In this document: positions 1 to 9,000 of the stretch, piece by piece
Numbering within the stretch: position 1 is the first letter of the stretch
Layout of the letters: the number at the start of each line of letters is the position of its first letter
Origin: JBNKHH01 sp050290245
GTDB taxonomy: Bacteria; Pseudomonadota; Alphaproteobacteria; Rhodobacterales; Rhodobacteraceae
Direction: 5' to 3'
Assembly: GCA_050290245.1 (NCBI GenBank)
Contig: JBNKHH010000072.1
Coordinates: 1 to 64,000, forward strand
DNA length: 64,000 nt
Program-made: the position numbers and the translations under genes
Notes under the pieces: generated by a model
Database searches by the model: none
What the model saw: only the letters and a program-made list of their open reading frames with translations
What the model was told of the DNA's origin: nothing

Positions 1-239
1 GCGACAACGTGCATCGACTTCAACTCGCCCTGATCCCCGGACAGCGGCTTCAACGCCCCCATGGCAATCGGCTGATCGCCGTCGAAGGCGGCAACGAAAA
101 GCACGCCGGCCTCGGCGAGGGCGCCAGCCTCCATCGCATGCACGCTGCAAGCGGGAGACGAGGCATACATCAATGTCAGGTGACGTTCGATCAACACGGC
201 CAAGGCCGGATCTCTGGGATCAACCGTGCGTATATCCAA
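1..239 (-). CDS. GNAT-family N-acetyltransferase, N-terminal part (runs off left edge)
   Basis: Reading leftward from 239 gives about 79 residues without a stop, running off the window. Segments such as FDGDQPIAMGALKPL and GELKSMHV match the central strands of GNAT acetyltransferases just before the acetyl-CoA loop, which is itself outside the window. No ATG exists near the 5' end. TTG at 239 is the likely start, with an in-frame CTG at 245 as an alternative; either sits on the stop of the upstream complex I accessory gene, so the two genes are probably translationally coupled. The acetyl acceptor cannot be inferred. The family call rests on an incomplete protein. Confidence 0.7.
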   Translation of the reverse strand, partial: MDIRTVDPRDPALAVLIERHLTLMYASSPACSVHAMEAGALAEAGVLFVAAFDGDQPIAMGALKPLSGDQGELKSMHVV

Positions 240-241
240 GC

Positions 242-553
242 TCAGTGGGTCCAGGCGCCCCGGCGATCGGTCGCAAAGTTCTCGCCGTAACCACGTGCGC
301 GCACGTTTGGCTTGCGCACTTTGGGCTCGGTCACCGTCGCGTCGATGCCGTGGTCGCGCGCATATTCCAGCGCCGCTTCCTTGCTCGGGAAGGTCATTCG
401 AACCTGTGCCTGCGTGTCCGACGACGACGTCCAGCCCATCAGCGGATCGACCTCGCGGGCCGTGTCGTTGACATACTCCAGAACCCAGGAGCGTGTCTTG
501 GCGGTTCCAGAGGACATGGCGGATTTGGAGGGCCGGTAAATACGTGCGGTCAT
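242..553 (-). CDS. ETC complex I subunit-like protein (NDUFS4 family)
   Basis: A 103-residue protein with the conserved features of the ETC complex I subunit family: an N-terminal ARIYRPSKSAMSSG segment, the RSWVLEY strand, the DPLMGWTSSSDT core and a C-terminal RGYGENF motif. In mitochondria and alphaproteobacteria this family (NDUFS4, 18-kDa subunit) is a peripheral accessory subunit of NADH:quinone oxidoreductase on the cytoplasmic arm. The length is normal for bacterial members. As in many alphaproteobacteria the gene is far from any nuo cluster. The downstream acetyltransferase starts on its stop codon. Confidence 0.9.
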   Translation of the reverse strand: MTARIYRPSKSAMSSGTAKTRSWVLEYVNDTAREVDPLMGWTSSSDTQAQVRMTFPSKEAALEYARDHGIDATVTEPKVRKPNVRARGYGENFATDRRGAWTH

Positions 554-620
554 GATCAGATTCCCTTGCGTGGCCTAGCTATCGGAGAAAATGCGCGCAG
601 GATCAAGGGGCTTGGGAGAG

Positions 621-675
621 CGTCGGCCGGACAATGTGGAGCGAGGGGTGGGTGGGTCGCAATGTCCGGCCGACG
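621..675. repeat. Inverted repeat, 13-bp perfect arms
   Basis: Arms CGTCGGCCGGACA (621-633) and TGTCCGGCCGACG (663-675) are perfect complements around a 29-base loop. The repeat lies in the 204-bp gap between the end of the sulP-type gene and the start of the complex I accessory gene. No T-tract follows on either strand, so an ordinary intrinsic terminator is unlikely. It could be an mRNA hairpin or a protein-binding site. Confidence 0.6.
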
Positions 676-757
676 ACCCGTTCTGCTGCTTAGGGCTCAA
701 CCATTGCACGCATCAGCGGATAACGCAAGAATTTTTTCTCCCTAAGGTTGCATTCCC

Positions 758-2386
758 TCAATGACCACCCTCCAGGATGCCCGTGCGCACACTGTAGTCC
801 ACGGCCACGCCATAGTCCGGATCGTCATCCGACAGGGTCACAAGGTGCCCCGCGCGCGACAACAAACGATGGCAGTCCCGGCTCAGATGGCGCAACTGGA
901 TGCGCTTGCCCTCGGCCTCGTACTTGGCGGCAATCGCCTCGATGGCCTGAAGCGCCGATTGGTCGGCGACGCGCGACTCGGCGAAATCGACGATGACGGT
1001 CTGCGGATCTGCCTCGATCCGGAACAACTCGGTAAACCCATCGGTCGAGCCGAAAAACAGCGGCCCCTGAATCTGGTACACCTTCGCACCTTCCGGCGTG
1101 ATGTATGTGCTGGCGTGGATGCGCCGCGCGTTCTGCCAGGCGTAGGCCAGGGCCGAGACGACAACGCCCACGACGACCGCCGTAGCCAGGTCAGTCGCCA
1201 CGGTGACCACGGTCACCAGCACGATCACAACGGCATCCGTGCGCGGCACGATGCGCAGGATGCGCAGGCTGTTCCAGGCAAATGTACCGATCACGACCAT
1301 GAACATCACGCCGACGAGCGCAGCCAACGGAATGCGTTCGATCAGCGGCGAGGCAAACAGGATAAAGCCCAAAAGGAACAACGCCGCAGTGACGCCCGCG
1401 ACCCGCGTGCGCCCACCCGAGCGGACGTTGATCATCGACTGACCGATCATGGCGCAGCCGCCCATGCCGCCGAAAAAGCCGGTCACGGTGTTGGAAATCC
1501 CCTGCGCCACGCACTCCTGGCTGGCACCGCCGCGCTTGCCGACAATGTCGCCGACAAGATTCAGCGTCAGCAGGCTCTCGATCAGGCCAATCGCCGCCAG
1601 GATCACCGCATAGGGCAGAATGATCTCAAGCGTCTCGAAAGTCAGAGGCACCATCGGCAGATGGAAAGCCGGCAGCCCGCCTTCGATCGAAGCCATGTCG
1701 CCGACCACCGGCGTATCCAGCCCCAGTCCGATCACGATCACGGCCGTGATCAGAATTCCCGCAAGCGGCGCCGGAACTATGCTCGTCACCTTGGGCAACA
1801 GCCAGATCACCGCCATAGTCAGGCCCACCAGACCCAGCATCAGACTCAACGGCCAGCCGCTCAGCCACTGGCCTCCCGACATGCCATGCCCGCTGGCCTC
1901 GGCCGTGCCCGGCACCTGGAACTGCGTCAACTGCGCCAGGAAAATCACGATGGCCAGACCGTTCACAAAGCCCAGCATGACGGGATGCGGCACCAGACGT
2001 ATGAACTTGCCCCAGTGCATCGCGCCGACCACGATCTGAATCAGCCCCATCAGCACGACCGTCGCGAACAGGTACTCGATCCCGTGTTCGGCAACGAGGC
2101 TCACCATCACCACGGCCAAAGCCCCTGTCGCACCCGAGATCATGCCCGGACGACCGCCGATCAGCGCTGTGATCAGCCCGACGATAAATGCGGCATAAAG
2201 CGCGACAAGTGGATCAACACCGGCCACAAAAGCAAAGGCCACGGCTTCCGGCACCAGTGCAAGCGCGACGGTCAAACCGGACAGGACATCCGTGCGCATC
2301 TGTGCCGCCGTCCACTCGGACGATTGCGATTTGCCGAAACTGGACGCAAGATTGTCCGTAAATTGGGCCAGGGCCGCCTTTACCAT
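758..2386 (-). CDS. SulP family inorganic anion transporter with STAS domain
   Basis: 542 residues. After about 30 cytoplasmic residues comes the SulP signature region GLTVALALVPEAVAFAFVAG, followed by ten or more hydrophobic segments up to about residue 410. A C-terminal STAS domain follows (about 430-540, with GPLFFGSTDGFTELF and VADQSALQAIEAI). SulP proteins move sulfate, bicarbonate or related anions across the inner membrane by symport or exchange; the sequence does not tell which. The length is typical for bacterial SulP. A 12-bp perfect palindrome sits 12 bp upstream of the start codon and may be an operator. Confidence 0.92.
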   Translation of the reverse strand: MVKAALAQFTDNLASSFGKSQSSEWTAAQMRTDVLSGLTVALALVPEAVAFAFVAGVDPLVALYAAFIVGLITALIGGRPGMISGATGALAVVMVSLVAEHGIEYLFATVVLMGLIQIVVGAMHWGKFIRLVPHPVMLGFVNGLAIVIFLAQLTQFQVPGTAEASGHGMSGGQWLSGWPLSLMLGLVGLTMAVIWLLPKVTSIVPAPLAGILITAVIVIGLGLDTPVVGDMASIEGGLPAFHLPMVPLTFETLEIILPYAVILAAIGLIESLLTLNLVGDIVGKRGGASQECVAQGISNTVTGFFGGMGGCAMIGQSMINVRSGGRTRVAGVTAALFLLGFILFASPLIERIPLAALVGVMFMVVIGTFAWNSLRILRIVPRTDAVVIVLVTVVTVATDLATAVVVGVVVSALAYAWQNARRIHASTYITPEGAKVYQIQGPLFFGSTDGFTELFRIEADPQTVIVDFAESRVADQSALQAIEAIAAKYEAEGKRIQLRHLSRDCHRLLSRAGHLVTLSDDDPDYGVAVDYSVRTGILEGGH

Positions 2387-2398
2387 GAAGATCTCCGA

Positions 2399-2410
2399 TT
2401 TAGCGCTAAA
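2399..2410. promoter_or_regulatory. Perfect 12-bp palindrome upstream of SulP gene
   Basis: TTTAGCGCTAAA is a perfect dyad centred about 18 bp upstream of the SulP start codon, in the gap between the divergent SulP and RidA genes. Its position suits a repressor operator or a leader element. No regulator gene is adjacent and the binding protein is unknown. Confidence 0.4.
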
Positions 2411-2623
2411 GCGTGGGCCTTATCGGAATTTTGTTAAGATGACACGCACAGGCCGCGCATAGCGGATATGCGCAGGGCGCAAGCATCGGGAGGGCACAGG
2501 CCGGTTTGCGCGCCTCTTCAGGGCGAAATCGGGCCCGCTTATCGTTGGAACAAGACGCCGCCGGTGAAAACTTGTAGGCTCCGAAGCACAACACCTCTCA
2601 GATGACATTGATGGAAAATTTCT

Positions 2624-3103
2624 ATGACCACGCCCGAAGATCGCCTGAAGACTCTGGGCTTGCAATTGCCACCACCAACCCAAAGGCCTGCAGGCGTGCA
2701 TCTGCCGTTCACCCCGGTAAATGTTAGAGGCGATCGCGTAATCTTTTCCGGCCACCCCAAGACCGGAGAGGACGGAACGCTTGCCGGCCCATTTGGCGTC
2801 GTCGGCTCAGACTTCACGACCGAACAGGCCTATGCCGAAGCACGCGGTGTCGCGCTCTCCGTGCTCGCCAACATCAAGAATGAAATCGGCGACCTGTCCA
2901 GAATTACCGGATGGTGCCGCGTTTTCGGAATGGTCACCTCGGCACCAGGCTATTCGGAGCAACATCTTGTCATTAACGGTTTCAGCGACCTTATCATCGA
3001 CGTCTTCGGCAGGGACATAGGTCGCCATGCCCGCTCGGCAATCGGCGTGTCCGGCCTGCCACTCGGCTTTGCGATGGAGATCGAAGGTGAAGTTCTGCTT
3101 TGA
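2624..3103 (+). CDS. RidA/YjgF-family protein, long form
   Basis: 159 residues, longer than classical RidA (about 130) and resembling the Rid subgroup annotated as RidA family with an N-terminal extension (RLKTLGLQLPPP). Visible features are the VIFSGHPK strand, the ARGVALSVLANIKNEIGDLSRI helix, a GFSDLIIDVFG segment and the terminal HARSAIGVSGLPLGFAMEIEGE. The Arg usually needed for imine deaminase activity appears within HARSA. Rid proteins hydrolyse reactive enamine/imine intermediates, but the activity of this subgroup is not settled. It stands alone between SulP (divergent) and uvrB. Confidence 0.85.
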   Translation: MTTPEDRLKTLGLQLPPPTQRPAGVHLPFTPVNVRGDRVIFSGHPKTGEDGTLAGPFGVVGSDFTTEQAYAEARGVALSVLANIKNEIGDLSRITGWCRVFGMVTSAPGYSEQHLVINGFSDLIIDVFGRDIGRHARSAIGVSGLPLGFAMEIEGEVLL

Positions 3104-3113
3104 TCGTCCAACC

Positions 3114-3137
3114 CTCCTGACACTGCCCTGTCAGGAG
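3114..3137 (+). terminator. Hairpin after ridA-like gene (9-bp stem, no T-run)
   Basis: CTCCTGACA (3114-3122) and TGTCAGGAG (3129-3137) pair perfectly around a 6-base loop, 11 bp after the RidA stop codon. The absence of a T-tract makes it a weak candidate for intrinsic termination; it may instead protect the 3' end or bind protein in the uvrB promoter region. Confidence 0.45.
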
Positions 3138-3209
3138 CTGACCTTGAACCGATACAAAAAGAGAACAATTGTAAGGAGACCTTGACCCCAGCGATTCCGG
3201 CCCTGCCCC

Positions 3210-5405
<2,196 letters not shown>

Positions 5406-5498
5406 CGTCAGCCGCAACAACCGCCAACACACCTTCGCCATACCCGTCCTGCATAACTCCATCTGTTAATTAAAGTTTAACAAAAAAGGAGTTTTTGA

Positions 5499-5681
5499 AT
5501 GAAACAGTTCGCCATTGCTGCAATGCTCGGAATGACGATCTTCACCCCCGCGTTTGCGTTGCCGGTATCGACATTGTCCTTCAATGCTGATGACACAGTT
5601 TACCATGGCGGCGGCTGCCGCAAAGCGTCTCCTCCCGGTCAATGCTGCCATGCAGGTTCGCAACCCTATCATTGCCATTAA
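5499..5681 (+). CDS. Small exported Cys/His-rich protein
   Basis: 60 residues with a clear signal peptide (MKQFAIAAMLGMTIFTPAFA) and a likely mature form of about 40 residues. The C-terminal half is dense in metal-type ligands: GGGCRKASPPGQCCHAG then PYHCH. The CxxxxxxxxCCH and YHCH arrangement recalls small periplasmic metal-binding or disulfide-bonded modules, but I do not recognise the family with certainty. An excellent ribosome site (AAAAGGAG ending at 5490) stands 8 bases before the ATG, and a terminator follows at 5702, so it looks like an independent one-gene unit. Confidence 0.75.
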   Translation: MKQFAIAAMLGMTIFTPAFALPVSTLSFNADDTVYHGGGCRKASPPGQCCHAGSQPYHCH

Positions 5682-5701
5682 TCAGCGATGACCTGACGAG
5701 A

Positions 5702-5729
5702 GGGTGCGCATCTGTTGCGCTCCCTTTTT
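5702..5729 (+). terminator. Rho-independent terminator after small exported protein gene
   Basis: GGGTGCGCA (5702-5710) pairs with TGCGCTCCC (5716-5724) with one internal mismatch and a 5-base loop. Five T residues follow directly. It lies 21 bp after the stop of the 60-residue protein gene. Confidence 0.8.
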
Positions 5730-5957
5730 AGCCACCCCTTACGCCGACTCTCCGCTTTCTTGGAAAGAAAGCGCCGCGAACTCTCTTCAAGATTTCACCC
5801 GACTTCCCTTAAATCCCCCATTAAAATCCAACACTCCGCATCCAGGCGCGTGGCTCAGTCGGCATTGACCGCTTCACGGAAGATTCAAAAACATCGAAAA
5901 AATGTGCTATGCTGAATGAACTTCATTTCGAAAAGACTCTTATCAAAGGATTTAGCC

Positions 5958-6386
5958 ATGGCTGACGAATTTCATGCGTTCCCGGCGACTGCAGCCGGAA
6001 TTAAAAAGATCGACACACCCTCATTGCGTCAGGATTTTTCGGATCTTCTGGCGGGCGCCCAGTATGCACTCGATTCAGAAGACCAGGAACTTCTGAACAC
6101 CTGTACCCATGGCCTGCGCTTGATGGCCCATTCCCTCTGCCGCACAATTGGGGGCGCGGCATCGGTTGCCGTGATCGAAGGGCTTGCAGCCGACACAAAA
6201 GTCGCGGCGCTCAAACCCGCGCCGCCGATCATCTGGAACGACGATCGGATCTGTGATGTCGGCGGAACGGCAAAATGTATCGCCCGCAAAAACAACAAGT
6301 GTAACCAAAGCAGCACGGGGTGCATCAGCACAGGAGACGGAATCAGCGCCGGATATGTTTGGGGAATCGCCATGCTGACTGCCTGA
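5958..6386 (+). CDS. Hypothetical protein with Cys-rich C-terminus
   Basis: 142 residues from ATG 5958, chosen because AAAGGA (5946-5951) precedes it at good spacing; an upstream in-frame ATG at 5916 lacks such a site. No family is recognised. The N-terminal 80 residues look helical and soluble (TPSLRQDFSDLLAGAQYALD). The C-terminal third has four cysteines in about 30 residues (ICDVGGTAKC, NKCNQSSTGC) and ends in a Gly-rich hydrophobic stretch. Upstream DNA (about 5720-5950) is visibly richer in A+T than its surroundings. A ribosomal-peptide precursor is conceivable, but nothing nearby supports modification enzymes. Confidence 0.6.
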   Translation: MADEFHAFPATAAGIKKIDTPSLRQDFSDLLAGAQYALDSEDQELLNTCTHGLRLMAHSLCRTIGGAASVAVIEGLAADTKVAALKPAPPIIWNDDRICDVGGTAKCIARKNNKCNQSSTGCISTGDGISAGYVWGIAMLTA

Positions 6387-6420
6387 CTCCACTGTCGCGG
6401 AATGATACCCGCGCACGCTG

Positions 6421-6774
6421 TCAAACTCCCAACTCAGCCCGCGCCTTCCTGGTCAGCTTGGCCACCACCAGCCGATAACTCTCCACGATGTGCTCCTTCA
6501 ACGAGGCATCGCTCATCGCACCCGCTTCATGGACCTGAAGCCACTTCATCCCCCGCGACGCCAGATAGGGCGCGGGCCGGATCCCCGGCTCACTCCCAAG
6601 CACCTCGAAGGCGATTTCGCCGACCTTGAAGGTAAAGGCGTCCCGCCCCTCGGCCCAGCCGCAGATGGCAAAGACCTTGCCGCCGATTTTCCACACGTCC
6701 GCATTGCCCCATTGAACCACATGGGTCACCGGCCCGATCCCGGCGCAGAATGCGTTGAACTCATCGCGTGTCAT
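6421..6774 (-). CDS. MmcQ/YjbR family protein
   Basis: 117 residues, the usual size for MmcQ/YjbR proteins (CyaY-like fold, putative DNA-binding). Diagnostic segments are an N-terminal MTRDEFNAFCAGIGPVTH, the WGNADVWKIGGKVFAI strand pair, FEVLGSEPGIRPAPYLASRGMKWLQV and a C-terminal LKEHIVESYRLVVAKLTRKAR helix. The molecular function of the family is not established. The gene is convergent with the Cys-rich hypothetical gene and divergent from the flavin-binding-fold gene at 6835. Confidence 0.9.
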   Translation of the reverse strand: MTRDEFNAFCAGIGPVTHVVQWGNADVWKIGGKVFAICGWAEGRDAFTFKVGEIAFEVLGSEPGIRPAPYLASRGMKWLQVHEAGAMSDASLKEHIVESYRLVVAKLTRKARAELGV

Positions 6775-6834
6775 CGTCCGGACCCTAGAACAGACACCTT
6801 CCGTTCACCATCGCCTTGGGGCTACTCTCCTGAC

Positions 6835-7299
6835 ATGACCAAGGACATGATCCGCCCAACGGACGACGAGGCCCGCACCCTGGCACGCGGGCTGATGGCC
6901 AATGCCCGCCATGGCGCTCTGGCCACCCTGCGCGGCGGCGCGCCCTTTGCCACCCGCATCGCGTTCGCGCCCGACGGGGCGACGCTCCTGACGCTGGTGT
7001 CCGACCTCGCCCCCCATACCGCCGCACTGCGCGCCGACCCGAGGGCCTCGCTTCTGATCGGCGATCCTGGCAAGGGAGACCCGCTCGCTCACCCGCGCAT
7101 GACGCTCCAGGTGACGGCCGCCTTCATTGACAAACCCGGGGCTGCCGAAACCTACCTCAACCACCAGCCAAAGGCGCGGCTCTACATCGGCTTCGCCGAT
7201 TTCCACATGGTGCGCCTTACCCCGACCGAGGCCTTCCTGAACGGCGGCTTCGCCAAGGCCTATCACCTCTCTCCCGCCGACCTGGCAGCACCGGCATGA
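6835..7299 (+). CDS. Pyridoxamine 5'-phosphate oxidase-related (HugZ-like) flavin-fold protein
   Basis: 154 residues with the split-barrel fold pattern: a helical start (DDEARTLARGLMANARHGALATL), the strand GAPFATRIAFAPDG, LTLVSDLAPHTAALRADPRASLLI and a C-terminal KARLYIGFADFHMVRLTPTEAFLNGGFAKAYHL. This matches the N-terminal domain of HugZ/heme-utilisation and pyridoxamine-phosphate-oxidase-related proteins, which bind FMN or heme. The substrate is unknown. ATG 6835 is used; ATG 6847 is possible. Its stop overlaps the next gene (ATGA), so the pair is coupled. Confidence 0.85.
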   Translation: MTKDMIRPTDDEARTLARGLMANARHGALATLRGGAPFATRIAFAPDGATLLTLVSDLAPHTAALRADPRASLLIGDPGKGDPLAHPRMTLQVTAAFIDKPGAAETYLNHQPKARLYIGFADFHMVRLTPTEAFLNGGFAKAYHLSPADLAAPA

Positions 7300-8042
7300 T
7301 CCGCGCTGCCATGTTCTGCCTGGCGGCCACGCCGACACTGGCCGACACCTGCGCACCCTACCCCTGGAGCGACGCGCCCAGACTGGCCAGCGCCAGCGAA
7401 ACCCTATCCTACCTTGAAATCGTCGCCCCCACGCTCAGACAACTTACCGACGACCTCCGGCCCACGCTCTGCCTGGCCGACACGCCCGGCGAAGCCCACG
7501 GCAGTTTTGATCCCGACACGCGGGTCATCACCCTGGCCGCGGGCCTTGATCCGGGCCAGACCACAGCCATCCTGCTGCACGAATTGCGTCATCTGGAACA
7601 GAACTGGCAAGGTGCCTGCCTTTCGCCGGACCTCTCCATGCGCGCAAATGCCCGCGCCGTCTTCGCGCTGGAAGCCGACGCCATGGCGATCACAGCCCTC
7701 CTGACCTGGAACCTCCGCGGCATCGACGGCGGCAAGGGCTTCGACGCCCTATCCCAAATGCCCGGCAGTGCCGATATCGCTGATGCATTCGCCCTGGCGG
7801 TCGGGGAAACCGGCGACCTCTCCGCCGCCACGGCCCAGGCTTTCGCCGCCTGGTACGGCTCGGACGAGCGGACCGAACGCTACTACGTGGCAAGCTGCGA
7901 AAGCTACCTCAGCCATCGTGAAGACACCAAACGGCTCCCCGGCACGCTCTCCTTCAATGCCGCGCTCCTCGCGAACATCTGCCGCCTGCCAGACGGGGCT
8001 CCCTACGCCTGCGCCGAACCGGCCAACGCTCTCCCGCGCTAG
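7296..8042 (+). CDS. DUF6782-type putative exported metallopeptidase
   Basis: 248 residues with a short signal peptide (MIRAAMFCLAATPTLA). Near residue 95 is a zincin-type motif HELRHLEQ, followed by an acidic helix FALEADAMAI that could supply the third zinc ligand. The mature protein has several cysteines (CAPYPW, LCLAD, ACLSPD, SCESYL, NICRLPDGAPYACA), consistent with a disulfide-bonded periplasmic protein. The resemblance is to DUF6782 putative metallopeptidases; no substrate is known. It overlaps the upstream flavin-fold gene by ATGA, and its TAG stop is interleaved with the stop of the convergent monooxygenase gene at CTAG 8039-8042. Confidence 0.75.
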   Translation: MIRAAMFCLAATPTLADTCAPYPWSDAPRLASASETLSYLEIVAPTLRQLTDDLRPTLCLADTPGEAHGSFDPDTRVITLAAGLDPGQTTAILLHELRHLEQNWQGACLSPDLSMRANARAVFALEADAMAITALLTWNLRGIDGGKGFDALSQMPGSADIADAFALAVGETGDLSAATAQAFAAWYGSDERTERYYVASCESYLSHREDTKRLPGTLSFNAALLANICRLPDGAPYACAEPANALPR

Positions 8043-8356
8043 AAAACCGAAGCCACTTCGTACATCACCGGTTCGAACCGCGAACACATGGCCGCAATCG
8101 CCCTGTTCCGCCTGCGCATCTCGTCGCTGCGCAGCATGGCCTGGAAATCCTCCCGCCGCTCCCACTGGGAGTAGTTGGCGATCCGGGTCTGCGCGTCGTT
8201 CACGTGCAGCCCTGCAGAAATGAAGCCGGGCTGCTTGGAAATGAAAACGTCATAGGCCTGCGTCAGCGCCTCCAGAAGGTCGGCGCAGGTCCCCGGCGAA
8301 CATTCAAACGTGGTGATGACCGTCTGGCATTTCAGCTCTGTCGAGATTTCGGGCAT
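8039..8356 (-). CDS. Antibiotic biosynthesis monooxygenase (ABM)-domain protein
   Basis: 105 residues forming one ferredoxin-like ABM domain: TVITTFECSPGTCADLLEALTQAYDVFISKQPGF then SAGLHVNDAQTRIANYSQWERREDFQAML. ABM proteins include quinone-forming monooxygenases and heme-degrading enzymes, and many have no known substrate. ATG 8356 is chosen because AGGAGGAG lies 6 bases upstream; an in-frame TTG two codons earlier overlaps that site. Its stop codon interlocks with that of the convergent DUF6782 gene. Confidence 0.88.
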   Translation of the reverse strand: MPEISTELKCQTVITTFECSPGTCADLLEALTQAYDVFISKQPGFISAGLHVNDAQTRIANYSQWERREDFQAMLRSDEMRRRNRAIAAMCSRFEPVMYEVASVF

Positions 8357-8473
8357 GAACAACTCCTCCTGGCGCCCATGCTAGCACGCATTCCAGACAG
8401 TCATAACAATTTGAGCAAGACCGTCTCCTTCTTTTCGGAAATACTTCAGGGGAATCATTGGCCTGAAAGCCAA

Positions 8474-8494
8474 GAAGGGGGCAGCGCCCCCTTC
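8474..8494 (-). terminator. Strong GC hairpin downstream of usp
   Basis: GAAGGGGGC (8474-8482) and GCCCCCTTC (8486-8494) form a 9-bp stem with a 3-base loop. It sits 29 bp after the end of the leftward universal stress protein gene and before the ABM gene start. No T-run follows on the minus strand, so the terminator role is inferred from position and stability. Confidence 0.55.
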
Positions 8495-8522
8495 ACCTGA
8501 ACCCTAGCAATCGGCCAGCCCC

Positions 8523-8936
8523 CTACCGCATGACGTGCACGCAGCACTGCGCATGGCGCACTACACGCGCGGCGGTCGAGCCCAGGAAATAGTCGCTCAG
8601 ACCCGGCTGGTGTGACGCGATGACGATGCAGTCGATATCATGATCCGTGGCGTACTCCACAATCTGCGTGCCAGCCGAACCGTGAAGGATCACGGTCTTC
8701 ACCTCGGAGGTCGACCCAACGAAGTTCCGCAGCGAAGCCATCGCCTTCTCGCCAGCCCTGGCTTCGTATTCGGGCCCCGCGTCCGTCAGCCCGATATAAC
8801 TCGGCACCGGCTCGATCACAGTCAAAGCCGTGATCTCTGAATTCGAGTCGTCCGCCAAGTGCAGAGCCATCTTCAATGCAGCTTCATGCTTTTCCGCGTG
8901 GGACGGATCGACCGGAACAAGAATGTTTTTGTACAT
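8523..8936 (-). CDS. Universal stress protein, UspA family
   Basis: 137 residues, single Usp domain: MYKNILVPVDPSHAEKHEAAL at the start and the family's C-terminal nucleotide-binding signature (IVIASHQPGLSDYFLGSTAARVVRHAQC). The expected G-2x-G-9x-G-S pattern of ATP-binding Usp proteins is only approximately met, so ATP binding is uncertain. The ribosome binding site AGGAAGGG is wholly inside a 12-bp hairpin (8939-8970), suggesting translation is conditional on opening that structure. Confidence 0.92.
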   Translation of the reverse strand: MYKNILVPVDPSHAEKHEAALKMALHLADDSNSEITALTVIEPVPSYIGLTDAGPEYEARAGEKAMASLRNFVGSTSEVKTVILHGSAGTQIVEYATDHDIDCIVIASHQPGLSDYFLGSTAARVVRHAQCCVHVMR

Positions 8937-8938
8937 GA

Positions 8939-8970
8939 GTTTCCCTTCCTCTTTTCACAGGAAGGGAAAC
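8939..8970 (-). promoter_or_regulatory. Hairpin sequestering the usp ribosome binding site
   Basis: On the minus strand GTTTCCCTTCCT (8970-8959) pairs perfectly with AGGAAGGGAAAC (8950-8939) across an 8-base loop GTGAAAAG. The right arm is the Shine-Dalgarno region and ends two bases before the ATG at 8936. It has no trailing T-run, so termination of the upstream beta-helix gene is less likely than control of usp translation, for example as an RNA thermometer or a protein/sRNA target. Confidence 0.7.
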
Positions 8971-9000
8971 ACATTCCACACCTCTCTACCTTGATCTGCG

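Noticed and set aside
761..2437. Very long antisense open frames opposite the SulP gene, ureC (44803-46731), the MATE gene (60423-61826) and uvrB
   Set aside because: High GC third positions create such frames. They lack start signals and have skewed His/Arg/Asp-rich composition, while the sense strand has clear family motifs.
3150..3180. Possible SOS (LexA) box before uvrB
   Set aside because: Sequence contains two GAAC elements, but spacing does not fit the alphaproteobacterial GAAC-N7-GAAC rule, so SOS control is not claimed.
3182..3209. TTG at 3182 with the AAGGAG site as the uvrB start
   Set aside because: It is 28 bases from ATG 3210 and therefore out of frame, and an in-frame TGA lies at 3183.
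5916..5957. Longer start (ATG 5916) for the Cys-rich hypothetical gene
   Set aside because: No ribosome site before it, while ATG 5958 has AAAGGA at correct distance.
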